The position numbers and the translations under genes were made by a program. Below the pieces are notes generated by a model. That model saw only the letters and a program-made list of their open reading frames with translations. It was not told the origin of the DNA and searched no databases. From Myxococcales bacterium (lineage in GTDB: Bacteria > Myxococcota_A > Polyangia > Polyangiales > Houyiibacteriaceae), in assembly GCA_029862185.1 (NCBI GenBank), contig JAOTXX010000011.1, positions 1-64,000 on the forward strand: a DNA stretch of 64,000 nucleotides, read 5' to 3'. Shown in pieces: positions 23,752-33,268 of the stretch. Within the stretch, counting starts at the first letter, position 1, and every line of letters begins with the position of its first letter.

Positions 23752-24387
23752 TCAGCCCGTTTTCTTTCGGCGTCGCAGGACGTGACGAAGTCGCGAACGC
23801 TCATCGCGCTCTCGCTCTTCGAGCATTCGCTTGAGTGAGCTGAGCTCCGCGGTCAACGCTGGCTCGACGCGTAGCTGCAAGGTGTTCACCTGACGGGTGG
23901 CCTTGGCGAGCGCGTCGCCAAGGCGCCGAACCAGCTGTTCTTTGGGAAGCGCTTCGAGGACGAGCTCGACCAGACGCTCGAACTCGGTGGCGGTTTGTGC
24001 AGCGGCGGGGCCGATCGAGGCTGCGGCCGTGTCGCGACCGGTCAAGGTACGCAGAATCGGTGTGTGTGAAGCGACGGAGGGCACGACGATGCCCCAGATC
24101 TGCTTGTGCTCGAGCTCGACCGTGATCTCTCTCCCCGGCCAGGCATCGCTCTCCAAGGTTGCGTGCCCGCGCGCCGCCAGGGCGTGAAGTAAAGCGTTGT
24201 AGGCTTCGCTGGCGCGCTTCTCGACCTCTTGGCGAGCGTTCAACGCCGGCCGTGCGCTCTTGAAGAGCTCGGTGATCAAGGCTTCGCGCTTTCGATTGAG
24301 CAGCTCGCGGCCTTTTCGAACACGTCCGAGCTGTGCGCTTGCTCGAACGAGGCCGGAACGGGTCGGCGGGACCGAGCGCGTGCTCAT
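23752..24387 (-). CDS. atpD: A/V-type ATPase subunit D (central stalk)
   Basis: A 211-residue long helical-hairpin protein that forms the rotor shaft of the A/V-type ATPase. The typical opening PPTRSGLVRASAQLGRVRKGRELLNRKREAL and the closing helix VNTLQLRVEPALTAELSSLKRMLEERERDERSRL fit subunit D. ATG 24387 overlaps the subunit B stop by 4 bp. It is the last gene of a nine-gene minus-strand operon. Confidence 0.94.
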   Translation of the reverse strand: MSTRSVPPTRSGLVRASAQLGRVRKGRELLNRKREALITELFKSARPALNARQEVEKRASEAYNALLHALAARGHATLESDAWPGREITVELEHKQIWGIVVPSVASHTPILRTLTGRDTAAASIGPAAAQTATEFERLVELVLEALPKEQLVRRLGDALAKATRQVNTLQLRVEPALTAELSSLKRMLEERERDERSRLRHVLRRRKKTG

Positions 24388-25793
24388 TGGCTGGCCTCTT
24401 CGGCTTTGGCCGTGCCTGGGCGCGACGCCCACGTCGCCTCGGAGATTCGACTGAGCTCGTCGCGCGGCAGCGTCTCGAGGAGCGACCAGCCCACTCGCAT
24501 CGTTTCGGGCAGAGAGCGGCGCACGCCGCTCTGGTTGATCAGCTTCGTTTCGAACGCGTCGACGAAGTCGAGGGCGCGGCGATCGCCCGGTGCGAGACCT
24601 TCGCTTCCCACGATTGCCGCCATGAGCTTGGCTTCGCGGCCGCGCGCGTAAACCGCGTAGAGCTGATTCGCCCATTCGCGGTGTTCCGGTGCGGTTCGAC
24701 CTTCGCCGATGCCGGCATTCATCAACCGCGACAAGGACGGGAGCACGTCGATGGGTGGATAGACCCCGCGCTGATGTAGCTCCCGGCTCAAGACGATTTG
24801 TCCCTCGGTGATGTAGCCAGTCAGGTCCGGGATCGGGTGGGTCATGTCGCCGTCGGGCAGAGAGACCACGGGCAGTTGGGTGACCGAGCCGCTGCCGCCC
24901 TTGAGGACTCCAGCGCGCTCGAACAGCGATGCTAGGTCTGTGTACATGTAGCCAGGGTATCCGCGCCGCCCAGGGATCTCTTCTCGCGCCGCCGCGACTT
25001 CTCGCAAGGCCTCCGCGTAGTGGGTGATGTCGGCCATCACGACCAGAACGTGGATGCCATGGGTGAACGCAAGGTGTTCGGCGGTCGTCAGCGCGACGCG
25101 CGGGGTGAGCAGGCGCTCGATGGTCGGGTCGCTTGCCTGGTTGAGGAAGAGCACCGTGCGCTGCATCACTTCGCTCTCGAGAAAGCGGGACACGAACGAT
25201 TGCGTTTCACGCTCGGTGATGCCCATGGCGGCGAACACCACTGCAAAGGGCTCACCGCGTGCGGGGCGCGCGTTTTCCACGATGTCGGCGGCGAGCTCCA
25301 CGCCGGGCAGACCGGGCGCCGAGAACACGGGAAGCTTCTGGCCCCGCACCAGCGTGTTCATTCCGTCGATCGCAGACACGCCGGTTTCGATGAAATCCGA
25401 CGGGTGCTGCCTTCGAACGGGATTGATGGGCGCGCCCCAAATCGGAAGACGCGCTTCACCAATCGAGGGTGGGAGACCGTCGAGCGGTTCGCCTGTACCA
25501 CTGAGCGCACGCCCGAGCAGATCCTGTCCGACTACTGTCGTGGCGGTCTCGCCGGTGAGGGTGATCGCCGCGTCCGCGGGTTTGAGCCCCAGCGTGTCCT
25601 CAAACAGCTGAATCACCGTGATCTCCGTGCCCACGTCGATCACCTGCCCACGTCGATCGTCTTGGCCACTGCCTCCGATGCGAACCCACTCGCCAAGCTT
25701 CGCGCGCCGCGTGGAACGGACGAAAATCAAGGGACCCGCCGCGGAGGCAGCACCAGAATAGGTTCGCGCGATGGGTGCGTCCAAGCGCTTCAT
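24384..25793 (-). CDS. atpB: A/V-type ATPase subunit B
   Basis: A 469-residue non-catalytic nucleotide-binding subunit that alternates with A in the hexameric head. It lacks a canonical P-loop, as expected. Family segments include GLPPSIGEARLPIWGAPINP, FIETGVSAIDGMNTLVRGQK and the arginine-rich VLPSLSRLMNAGIGEG, which reaches into the A-subunit site. It overlaps subunit A and subunit D by 4 bp each, so expression is coupled. The length is normal for the bacterial and archaeal enzyme. Confidence 0.96.
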   Translation of the reverse strand: MKRLDAPIARTYSGAASAAGPLIFVRSTRRAKLGEWVRIGGSGQDDRRGQVIDVGTEITVIQLFEDTLGLKPADAAITLTGETATTVVGQDLLGRALSGTGEPLDGLPPSIGEARLPIWGAPINPVRRQHPSDFIETGVSAIDGMNTLVRGQKLPVFSAPGLPGVELAADIVENARPARGEPFAVVFAAMGITERETQSFVSRFLESEVMQRTVLFLNQASDPTIERLLTPRVALTTAEHLAFTHGIHVLVVMADITHYAEALREVAAAREEIPGRRGYPGYMYTDLASLFERAGVLKGGSGSVTQLPVVSLPDGDMTHPIPDLTGYITEGQIVLSRELHQRGVYPPIDVLPSLSRLMNAGIGEGRTAPEHREWANQLYAVYARGREAKLMAAIVGSEGLAPGDRRALDFVDAFETKLINQSGVRRSLPETMRVGWSLLETLPRDELSRISEATWASRPGTAKAEEASQ

Positions 25794-27526
25794 GCCGGCC
25801 TCATCTCCGCGATGGTGCGCTTGGCTTTCGAAATCTCTTCGCCCAATTCATCGGGCGCCGCGGTCTTCACGGCGCCGAACGCGACCCGAACGGCGGCAAG
25901 GTCGAGCTTCTCGAAGGCTGTGCCTTCCTTCAGCGCCGTTTCGCCGGTCTGCATGAATGCCCAGAGCATCTTCACGAGCTGGTAGGTCTTCTCCACGCTC
26001 GAGAAGGCGTCGTGTGGATGGAATGCGTTTTGGCCGATGAGAAACTCTCGCGCGATCCGCGCGCCTTCGAGCACCAGGCGGTCTTCATCCTCCAGCGCAT
26101 CGACCCCGACGAGGCCCGCGATTTCGCGGAGCTCACGATCGCGCTGCAGGAGACGAACCGTTTCGACCCTCAGCTCCGACCAATCGGCTCCGCCTTCTTT
26201 CGAAAACCATGCCCGGGTACCGTCGGCGTAGAGGCTGTAGCTGATGTCCCAATCGACCGCGGGGAACTGACGTTGGTGGGCAAGGCGCGGATCGAGCGCC
26301 CAAAGCGCGCCGACGACTCGCAAGGAGGCCTGCGTGACGGGCTCAGCGAAGTCGCCGCCGGGTGGAGAAATCGCACTGATGAACGTCACCGCACCGGTTC
26401 GCGTTGGCGTCCCCTGGCTTTCGACGCGGCCCGCGCGCTCGTACAGGCGGCTCATGCGATTGGCGAGATAGGTTGGGTAGCCCTCTTCGCCGGGCATCTC
26501 TTGGAGGCGCGCGGCGATTTCGCGGAGCGCCTCGGCCCAACGCGAAAGGGAATCGGCGAGGATCGCCACGTGGTAGCCCATGTCCCGGTAGTACTCGGCG
26601 ATCGTCATTCCCAAATAGACCGACGCGTCTCGCGCTGCGACTGGCATGTTCGAGGTGTTCACGATCAGGATCGTCCGATCCATGATCGATCGGCCGGTTT
26701 CGGGGTCGGTGAGGCGACCGAAGTCGTGCAGGACTTCCGCCATTTCGTTTCCGCGCTCACCGCAGCCGATGTAGACCATGATGTCGGCCTTTGCGTACTT
26801 CGCGAGCGACTGCTCGATCACCGTCTTACCCGTCCCGAACCCGCCAGGAACGGCCACAGAACCCCCTTCCATGACGGGAAAGAGAAGATCGAAGACGCGT
26901 TGTCCGGTGATGAAGGGGCGGTCGCCGGGCAGGTGATTGGCGAACGGACGCCGTTGCCGAATCGCCCATGGCTGCGAGAGGGTTAGGGCGGTGCCGTCGC
27001 TCAAGCTCCCAATGGCTTCGGTCACCGTGAACGTTCCCTGCTCGATGTCTACGACTCGACCGGTGGAGCCAGGGGGCATCAGGACCCGGTGTACCATTCC
27101 GGGGCGTTCTTCGACCTCACCCAAGACATCGCCGCCGCTCACGTCCGCCCCCGCCGCCACGGTCGGCGTAAACGACCAGCGCGCATCGGGGTCGAGGGTG
27201 GGCATTGTCATCCCCGGCGCCATGAAGTCGCCCGATCGCTCGGCGAGCCCATTGAGGGGCCTCCCGACGCCGTCGAGAATGGAACCAAGCAAGCCGGGCC
27301 CTAGCCGAATCATGAGCGAGCTTCCGGTGCGGCGAACCGGCTCGTGAAGCCCGAGGCCGCTGGTTTCCTCGAACACTTGAATCGTCGCGACGTCGCCTTG
27401 GATCCGAATCACCTCGCCGAGCAGTCGACGCTCGCCGACTTCGACCAGCTCGTACAGAGCGGTATCACCAAGTGGCTCTGCTTCCGCAATCGCGCCCGCG
27501 ACTCGGATGATGCGCGCTTCTGTCAT
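25790..27526 (-). CDS. atpA: A/V-type ATPase catalytic subunit A
   Basis: A 578-residue catalytic subunit. The P-loop is in VPGGFGTGKTVIEQSLAKY near residue 230, followed by YIGCGERGNEM with the catalytic Glu, and ADSLSRWAEALREIA. The family-specific insertion between strands is present near residues 110-190, which separates it from F-type beta subunits. It overlaps subunits F and B by 4 bp each. The enzyme either makes ATP or pumps ions; the sequence alone does not decide the direction. Confidence 0.97.
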   Translation of the reverse strand: MTEARIIRVAGAIAEAEPLGDTALYELVEVGERRLLGEVIRIQGDVATIQVFEETSGLGLHEPVRRTGSSLMIRLGPGLLGSILDGVGRPLNGLAERSGDFMAPGMTMPTLDPDARWSFTPTVAAGADVSGGDVLGEVEERPGMVHRVLMPPGSTGRVVDIEQGTFTVTEAIGSLSDGTALTLSQPWAIRQRRPFANHLPGDRPFITGQRVFDLLFPVMEGGSVAVPGGFGTGKTVIEQSLAKYAKADIMVYIGCGERGNEMAEVLHDFGRLTDPETGRSIMDRTILIVNTSNMPVAARDASVYLGMTIAEYYRDMGYHVAILADSLSRWAEALREIAARLQEMPGEEGYPTYLANRMSRLYERAGRVESQGTPTRTGAVTFISAISPPGGDFAEPVTQASLRVVGALWALDPRLAHQRQFPAVDWDISYSLYADGTRAWFSKEGGADWSELRVETVRLLQRDRELREIAGLVGVDALEDEDRLVLEGARIAREFLIGQNAFHPHDAFSSVEKTYQLVKMLWAFMQTGETALKEGTAFEKLDLAAVRVAFGAVKTAAPDELGEEISKAKRTIAEMRPA

Positions 27527-27852
27527 TGCAGTTTCACCCGATAGCCAATCGCACGCCGAAGGATCTCGACGATGTACTCGTGAGCCGAGGCCTCCGAGGT
27601 CCAGTCCGGCCCGGGGACTGGGATGACGACGGGGAGCGCGGAACGCTGAAGGCCTCGCCGAATCTCTTCCGGAATGTCCCGGTAGAGCGGTTCGTCGATG
27701 AGAACGACGCCTGCGCCTTCGCTTTCCGCCAAATGCTCGATTTGCGCTGCCGCGTCTGCGCCGCTTTTTGCTTCAAACACAGGCACCCCAGCCAATGCGA
27801 AGCCGGCACTCAAGCCTTGGCCTGCAATCACCACGAGTCGTTGCTCCTTCAT
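27523..27852 (-). CDS. atpF: A/V-type ATPase subunit F
   Basis: A 109-residue small Rossmann-like subunit that sits on the rotor shaft with subunit D. It starts MKEQRLVVIAGQGLSAGFALAG, the usual subunit F opening, and continues GAGVVLIDEPLYRDIPEEIRRG and PVVIPVPGPDW. ATG 27852 is preferred over an upstream in-frame start because it overlaps the stop of the C subunit gene by 4 bp. Confidence 0.92.
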   Translation of the reverse strand: MKEQRLVVIAGQGLSAGFALAGVPVFEAKSGADAAAQIEHLAESEGAGVVLIDEPLYRDIPEEIRRGLQRSALPVVIPVPGPDWTSEASAHEYIVEILRRAIGYRVKLQ

Positions 27853-28865
27853 GTGAGCACCATGTCTCCTTGGATGAGGGCGGCAGGCGCCCGAAGGGCG
27901 ACGCCCCAAATGATGCGTCTCATGCTCAGGACTTGGGCGCGAAGCTCGATGACGAAGCCAATCACCGGTGCAGCGCTGCTCGGGTCGATTCGCATCGAGC
28001 GATTCTGCCAGGCGATCTGAGCTCGGAGCGCAGCGCTTTCCAACTCGGCGATCTCATCGAGGCCTGGGCGAAACACGTGCGCCAGGGCGGAGCTGCGGAG
28101 CTCCCATGCGAGTTGCTTCTCGACGTCCTCGCGGGACGCGACATCCATCAACTGTTCGAACACCCTCCGCGTTAGCCACTGGCCTCCTTCAACGAACGTC
28201 AGCTCGACGATCCTCGGGTCTCGCTCGGCGAAGTGCAGCAAGGCGGACCAGGCGTTCATCAGGTCGATGACTTGTCCGACGTACTCGACCATTTGCGCCC
28301 CACCTTCCAGCGCTCGCGACGACGCTCTTCGGGCAAACGCACGCTGAAGCGCAACTTCGAGCTCGAAGAGCGAAGGATGGGCCCGGCTCGCGGCCTCGAC
28401 GAGAGGTGGGCCGAAAGGGTGGTTCCACAGCAGCAGCATTCGAACCACGTCTGCCGCGGTTGGCTGACTGGCGAGGCTGAACAGAGCGCGTTCCGAGAGG
28501 CTTGCGGTTGGAACCAAGCCCCCCATGCGTGCTTCGGACGCCACCCCTTGCTCTGCGCCGCGCAAAATGCTCTGAATGGATCGTCGATCCTCATCTTCGA
28601 AGAGCACCGACAAGGCCAACCGGCGGCGATCGCCACACCAGCGATCGAGCACCCTCATTTGGCGTCCAGCATGATGCCGGATCGACTTCTCCAGGCTTGC
28701 AGGGGTCGCTGGCGCATCGGATCGCACGAACCCAAGCGAGCTGAGCTCCCTTTGGAGTGCGGGCAGGCTCGTGGCGCGCGCGAGTCGCTCCAATTCCGAG
28801 GGTGGAAGCAAATGCGTCCGAAGCCCCCGCGCGCGAGTATTGATATCGCCCAAGTACCTCGCCAT
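27849..28865 (-). CDS. atpC: A/V-type ATPase subunit C
   Basis: A 338-residue all-helical funnel subunit (V-ATPase d/C homologue) that couples the rotor shaft to the membrane ring. The opening MARYLGDINTRARGLRTHLL and the repeated helical layout fit the family. Sequence conservation is low, as is usual. A GTG one codon upstream (28868) would also work, but ATG 28865 lies two bases after the subunit E stop and is the likelier start. The position in the operon between E and F supports the assignment. Confidence 0.86.
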   Translation of the reverse strand: MARYLGDINTRARGLRTHLLPPSELERLARATSLPALQRELSSLGFVRSDAPATPASLEKSIRHHAGRQMRVLDRWCGDRRRLALSVLFEDEDRRSIQSILRGAEQGVASEARMGGLVPTASLSERALFSLASQPTAADVVRMLLLWNHPFGPPLVEAASRAHPSLFELEVALQRAFARRASSRALEGGAQMVEYVGQVIDLMNAWSALLHFAERDPRIVELTFVEGGQWLTRRVFEQLMDVASREDVEKQLAWELRSSALAHVFRPGLDEIAELESAALRAQIAWQNRSMRIDPSSAAPVIGFVIELRAQVLSMRRIIWGVALRAPAALIQGDMVLT

Positions 28866-28867
28866 CA

Positions 28868-29449
28868 CTAGAGCTCCTTCAGGCGCGCGTGGATTTCGAT
28901 CGCCAGCGTGGATGCCAAGCGGCCGATCCGAGCTTCGAGCTGGCCGTCCACGACGACTGAGCCTCCGGCGCCCACGACGATGAAACCCGTGCCCATCTCT
29001 TCGTCGGGTTCGACCCGGACGCGCGGCCTATCGGAGAGCGCCTTTCGGACGGCCGGTTCGAGGACTGGAGAACAGCGCACCACAGCGTCGTCGCCCTCGA
29101 CGAACATCCATGCCTCGGCCAGCTCGGCGCCTAGGGCCTCGAGGTAGCGCTCGTCCATCGCAGCTTCTGGGAGAAGCCCCCTGGCCCGCTCGAGCACCCG
29201 ATCGACGAGCGTTGTCCGCGCCATGAGCACGGCGCGCATGGCAGCGTGCCTTTCGGCGGCGATCGCACGGCGAGCGTCGGCGCCGTACTCCGCCTCTTTG
29301 CGCTCCATGAGCTCCCTTCGCCTGCCCTCGATCGCCCGTTCCGATTGGGACGCAACTCGTTCGGAGTCACCCCGCGCCGCGTCCAAAATGGACTCGGCCG
29401 TCTCATTGGCGGCGCGGCGCAATTCGGCATCGAGGTCGGAACCGGCCAT
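28868..29449 (-). CDS. atpE: A/V-type ATPase subunit E (peripheral stalk)
   Basis: A 193-residue subunit. The N-terminal half is a long charged helix (ELRRAANETAESILDAARGD, then ERKEAEYGADARRAIAAE). The C-terminal half is a mixed globular domain ending VVDGQLEARIGRLASTLAIEIHARL, typical of subunit E. It pairs with the 125-residue coiled-coil subunit encoded first in the operon to form the stator. The gap to subunit K is 7 bp. Confidence 0.9.
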   Translation of the reverse strand: MAGSDLDAELRRAANETAESILDAARGDSERVASQSERAIEGRRRELMERKEAEYGADARRAIAAERHAAMRAVLMARTTLVDRVLERARGLLPEAAMDERYLEALGAELAEAWMFVEGDDAVVRCSPVLEPAVRKALSDRPRVRVEPDEEMGTGFIVVGAGGSVVVDGQLEARIGRLASTLAIEIHARLKEL

Positions 29450-29456
29450 AGCCGCT

Positions 29457-29684
29457 TCAGCCTCCTGCTTGCAAGAGGATCAAGACCGCAATCACGAATC
29501 CGAGGATTGCGAGCGTCTCCGGAATGGCGATCAAAAGCACGACCGTAACGGTGAGCTCCGGCTTCTCAGCAAGCGCCGCAGCGGCCGCTGGGCCGATGCG
29601 GGATTGAGCCCAACCCGTGGCGAGGGCCGGAATGCCCACGGCTAAAGCCGCACTCAGGTACAGGAAAACCATCTCTAATTGCAT
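29457..29684 (-). CDS. atpK: A/V-type ATPase subunit K (membrane ring, c-type)
   Basis: A 75-residue proteolipid with two transmembrane helices: FLYLSAALAVGIPALATGWAQ and TVVLLIAIPETLAILGFVIAVLILL. The ion-binding Glu lies in the second helix (PET). It is a single-hairpin subunit, as in Thermus and many archaea, not the fused four-helix form of Enterococcus. A Gln near the end of helix 1 is present, but I cannot assign H+ versus Na+ specificity from this. ATG 29684 follows the subunit I stop by one base. Confidence 0.93.
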   Translation of the reverse strand: MQLEMVFLYLSAALAVGIPALATGWAQSRIGPAAAAALAEKPELTVTVVLLIAIPETLAILGFVIAVLILLQAGG

Positions 29685-29685
29685 C

Positions 29686-31578
29686 TCACTCGCTCCTCTC
29701 GTCGGAAGCGCTTTCGCGCCGGGACCAATGTCGAAAGGGTCGGTACTGCGCACCGCCCGGGCTGTAGAACTTTCCAAAAAACTCCACATAGTGAAGTCGC
29801 AGAACATGAATCGTCGGGCTGAACACGCCCAAGACGAAATTGATGAGATGGAAGACGAGGGCAAACAGGACGCCCACTACGACCGAGCCAAACGCTCCGA
29901 CCATTCGGTTCGCGACGACCGCCATCATCACCGACGCGGTGCCGACTGCCATGATGCGCGCGTACGAAAGCACGTTGCCTAGCGTGGAAACGAATTCGAT
30001 GGGCGCAAGAATGCCTTCGCCAATGATCAAAACCGGGAGGGCGACCAGCGCGGTGATCACCAAGGGCGTGAAGAACCGCTCGGGAAGCATCTCGAACGCC
30101 GCCATGAGCGCCAGCGCGATGACGACGACCATGACGGCTGCCATGCCCTTGCCGATCGCGCGCCGTTTGTTTCCGCGAAACATCTTCGCGGCGCCCAGCA
30201 GCAAGCCGACCACGATGTGAACGAGGCCCAGCGCGACGGCGAAACCCAGGTAAGGAAAGAACGCTTCTTCACGGTTGAAGATGAGTGGATCGAGACCGAT
30301 CCGGTGCCCGAGGTCGCCGAAGAGCTCGCCGTACAAAAAGCCGAAGATGATCGAGAACAAGGAGCACGCAAGGCCGATCTCGGATACAGATCGCAATGTC
30401 GTGTCGGCTTGCGACCTGATCCGCAAGATGAGCGATATCGCTGCTAGGATCGTGCCGTAACCGATGTCGCCGAGCACGATCCCAAAGAACATCGGGAAGA
30501 AAACCGCGACGAACGGCGTGGGATCCACCGTCCCGTACTTCGGCAGGGGCATCATCTTCGTAATCGCTTCGAACGGGCGAAACAGACGGGGGTTGTTGAG
30601 GACGACCGGGACGGTGTCGCCGGACCACTCTTCGGAGGAGACCGTCTCGATTTCGAACCCCGGCCCGCAGGACGAGCCGAGCCGCCGTTCCAGGTCGCGC
30701 TGCGCCGCCTTGGGAACCCAACCTTCGAGAACGAACGCTCGTTGCGTCACGACGGCTTTCTCCATGGCTTCGACCGTTGCCAGGTGATCCCGAACACTCG
30801 CTTGAATCCACGCGAGCTCCCGCCCACGCTCTCGGGCGACTCGGGCGCGCTCCCGTTCCAGCGCTGCGAGCGCTTCGGGCAGCTCATCCAGCCGAGTCTG
30901 CATGCGTCGAATCGTCGCACTCACACCTTCCCCTTCGAACTGGTCGGGGAGGGAGAGAGATTGGACACCCGCTTCACTGAGCAGTGCCTCGGCTTTCGCA
31001 GCGTCTGCCGTCGGCACGGCCAGTAGCATCGCGGATTCGCCGGACTCGGACGGCTGGTTCAGGAGCTCGAACCCATCTCCGAGGGCTTGGCGAAGCGCGG
31101 CCCGCATGCGGCGGAGCTCTTGTTCCCCGTCTTCCCTCAACACCAGGTAGAAGACCCGAATCCCGTCGAGGTCCAGACCCGAGTCACCGATCTTTCGAAA
31201 TGCCGAGAAGAACGGTCGAAACTTCAGGATGAGGGCGCGCTCCTCTTCGAGCCCTTGACTCTGCTCGGCCAAGGCTTCGAGCTGCCGTCGGGTTCTACCT
31301 GCAATCAAGGCGGCCTTGGGCAGCGGGAATCCTTCGGCTGCTTTCGGCGGCTCCGGTGTCACCCCAAGAAGCTCGAGCGCGGTGTCCACGTCTTCGACGA
31401 CCTTGCGCACGCTGCGCAAGTGATGAGCCTGCTCGATGTTGAGCCCGAGGGGCCTCAAGACTTCGGTCGCGGCGGGTTCGATCAACTGAACCAGGCCGAC
31501 GTCCTGGATACAGCCCAGGCACGACTGCAACTGTTCTTTCGGCCCGAGCATTCGGATGCGGGACATTTCCAGAATCAA
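29686..31578 (-). CDS. atpI: A/V-type ATPase subunit I (membrane stator, a-type)
   Basis: A 630-residue subunit. The N-terminal cytoplasmic half is mixed with coiled-coil (EALAALERERARVARERGRELAWI). The C-terminal half holds about seven TM helices, including GIVLGDIGYGTILAAISLIL, a long FLYGELFGDLGHRIG segment and LGNVLSYARIMAVGTASVMMA, where the conserved Arg of the ion path is expected. It ends FYSPGGAQYRPFRHWS, as is common in bacterial subunit I. It overlaps the upstream stalk gene by 4 bp. Confidence 0.95.
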   Translation of the reverse strand: MILEMSRIRMLGPKEQLQSCLGCIQDVGLVQLIEPAATEVLRPLGLNIEQAHHLRSVRKVVEDVDTALELLGVTPEPPKAAEGFPLPKAALIAGRTRRQLEALAEQSQGLEEERALILKFRPFFSAFRKIGDSGLDLDGIRVFYLVLREDGEQELRRMRAALRQALGDGFELLNQPSESGESAMLLAVPTADAAKAEALLSEAGVQSLSLPDQFEGEGVSATIRRMQTRLDELPEALAALERERARVARERGRELAWIQASVRDHLATVEAMEKAVVTQRAFVLEGWVPKAAQRDLERRLGSSCGPGFEIETVSSEEWSGDTVPVVLNNPRLFRPFEAITKMMPLPKYGTVDPTPFVAVFFPMFFGIVLGDIGYGTILAAISLILRIRSQADTTLRSVSEIGLACSLFSIIFGFLYGELFGDLGHRIGLDPLIFNREEAFFPYLGFAVALGLVHIVVGLLLGAAKMFRGNKRRAIGKGMAAVMVVVIALALMAAFEMLPERFFTPLVITALVALPVLIIGEGILAPIEFVSTLGNVLSYARIMAVGTASVMMAVVANRMVGAFGSVVVGVLFALVFHLINFVLGVFSPTIHVLRLHYVEFFGKFYSPGGAQYRPFRHWSRRESASDERSE

Positions 31579-31952
31579 TCGGAACCCCGCGATCCGGGCC
31601 GGCCCAATAGAAGATCCAACACGTACGAGGCGAGCTCATTGACCTTAGCGTCGTCGAGCTCGTCGAGTTGGTCGCTTTCCCGTCGAGCTTCTTCTCGAAT
31701 CGAGTCAATGGCCTGGTCTCGCTCGCGCGCGATTCGATCGCGGACGATCGCTTCCTCTGCTTCGAGTTGTAACTCGAACTGTCGGACACGATTCTCAGCC
31801 GCGGACTCGGCCAATTCGACGAGCCGCTTAGCTTCCTGCTTCGCCTGCTTGAGCATCGCTTCGAGCTCGAGTTCCGTTTCGAGAAGACGGCTGAGCTTGC
31901 TCTTGGCGTCGGCGTCCGCGCGCTCTCCATCGTCCCTTCGCTTTGCTGCCAT
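31575..31952 (-). CDS. A/V-type ATPase peripheral stalk subunit G/H-like
   Basis: A 125-residue, almost fully coiled-coil protein (LETELELEAMLKQAKQEAKR, then EAEEAIVRDRIARERDQAI). It is the first gene of the ATPase operon, where bacterial operons place the G/H stalk subunit that pairs with E. ATG 31952 is chosen over a TTG at 31958. The identification rests mainly on position and coiled-coil character, because this subunit is poorly conserved. The promoter of the operon is either in the 51 bp upstream or shared with the MFS gene. Confidence 0.8.
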   Translation of the reverse strand: MAAKRRDDGERADADAKSKLSRLLETELELEAMLKQAKQEAKRLVELAESAAENRVRQFELQLEAEEAIVRDRIARERDQAIDSIREEARRESDQLDELDDAKVNELASYVLDLLLGRPGSRGSD

Positions 31953-32003
31953 ATCCAACTACCGGCTTGGAAAATAGCAGAAGGAAGGCATCGGGTGTGG
32001 GCG

Positions 32004-33179
32004 TTAAACGACTTTCGCTTGACTGCCGAGGCTCAAAATGAACGCCCCTCCCAACGTCACCGCGCCGGCTAGCCAGAAAGCGGTGCCGTAACTCCACGCG
32101 GCCGCGACCAGGCCCAGGCCATACGCAAAAAATGCGTGCCCTCCATTGAACGCGCCGTGGATGATCGAGACCACCATGCCGCGCGAGGATGCGTCTGCAC
32201 GTTCGATTCCGAGGGCCGTGACGGCGGGATAGGCGATTCCGTGCCCGAACCCCATCATGGCGCCGATCGCGAAGAGATGGCCGGGACCGAGGATGCCGAG
32301 CATGGGCGGCACCGCAGAATACATACAAAACGCGATCACCGAGGAGCGAAGCACGCCGAAGCGATCGATGAGGCGGCCGCCGCCCAGCCGTACCGTGAGC
32401 GCGACGATCGCAAAACCGATGAAGAAGCTTCGAACCTCGGTGACGCCGAGCTCGAGTGCAAACGGCTGATGCAGGGTGAAGAGCGCTGTGAACGCGGCGG
32501 TCATCACGAATGTCGCGCCGTACACGCGCATCAGCGAGCCTCCGAAGATCGGTCGGCGAGCTTGCGGTTCTTGAGGCTGATGTCGAGGCGACTCCTTCAA
32601 TCGCGTGCTGAGGAGCGCAGCGAGAAGGCCGGCGCTGGCGCTGGCAACGAACACATGCTGCCAGCCGAGAGAATCCGCCAGGACCTCCCCAATCGTTGGG
32701 GAGACCGCGTTCATGCCGAGATTCGCCGCGCCGAAGAGGCCAAGTGCCTGTGCCATTCGACCGCTAGGCGCGATGTCCGCGGTCATCGTCCCCGCCGCGT
32801 TGAACCCCATCACCATTCCCAGGCCCCAGCACATCTGTGCGAGGTAGAGCAGAGGGCCTTCGTGATCGACAAATACGTAGATCGCTCCGGTGATCGCCAG
32901 CATGAAGTTGCCAAGGGTCAGCCAACGCCGCCGACCGTAGCGATCGACCAGCCAGCCGACCAAGGGCGTGGCCGCAACCGCCGTGAGACCTTCTATCGCG
33001 ACTGCGCGCCCGATTCCCGCAGCGTCCATGCCGAGCTCGGCCGCGAAAAACTTTGGCAGGATTAGATAGAAAGACCAAGAGAACCCAAACAACGAAACCG
33101 CGCCGAGCAAGAGAAGAAACTCGCGCGACAAGAGGTGCGAATCCTGGTCCGGGGCTAGCGGCTTAGGCTCGGTGGACAT
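32004..33179 (-). CDS. MFS transporter
   Basis: A 391-residue inner-membrane protein with 12 predicted helices. The major facilitator loop motif is GWLVDRYGRRRWLTLG near residue 78, and the second half repeats it weakly as GGRLIDRFGVLRSS. The N-terminus MSTEPKPLAPDQDSHLL is cytoplasmic. The family is drug or metabolite efflux-like, but the substrate is unknown. It is co-directional with the ATPase operon 51 bp downstream, so read-through is possible. Confidence 0.93.
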   Translation of the reverse strand: MSTEPKPLAPDQDSHLLSREFLLLLGAVSLFGFSWSFYLILPKFFAAELGMDAAGIGRAVAIEGLTAVAATPLVGWLVDRYGRRRWLTLGNFMLAITGAIYVFVDHEGPLLYLAQMCWGLGMVMGFNAAGTMTADIAPSGRMAQALGLFGAANLGMNAVSPTIGEVLADSLGWQHVFVASASAGLLAALLSTRLKESPRHQPQEPQARRPIFGGSLMRVYGATFVMTAAFTALFTLHQPFALELGVTEVRSFFIGFAIVALTVRLGGGRLIDRFGVLRSSVIAFCMYSAVPPMLGILGPGHLFAIGAMMGFGHGIAYPAVTALGIERADASSRGMVVSIIHGAFNGGHAFFAYGLGLVAAAWSYGTAFWLAGAVTLGGAFILSLGSQAKVV

Positions 33180-33268
33180 CGAAGCGTCTCCTTAGCACTT
33201 CAAACCCAGCTGTGAGGGGTTCCGTCGCGGGGGCGTGCGGATCTGCGTGGGATCAGCGATGATCCCGG

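Noticed and set aside
23741-23765. GCTGA-TCAGC hairpin followed by CCGTTTTCTTTC after the PHP hydrolase gene
   Set aside because: The stem is only five bases, and the T-rich part lies inside the end of the convergent ATPase subunit D gene. It is too weak to call a terminator.
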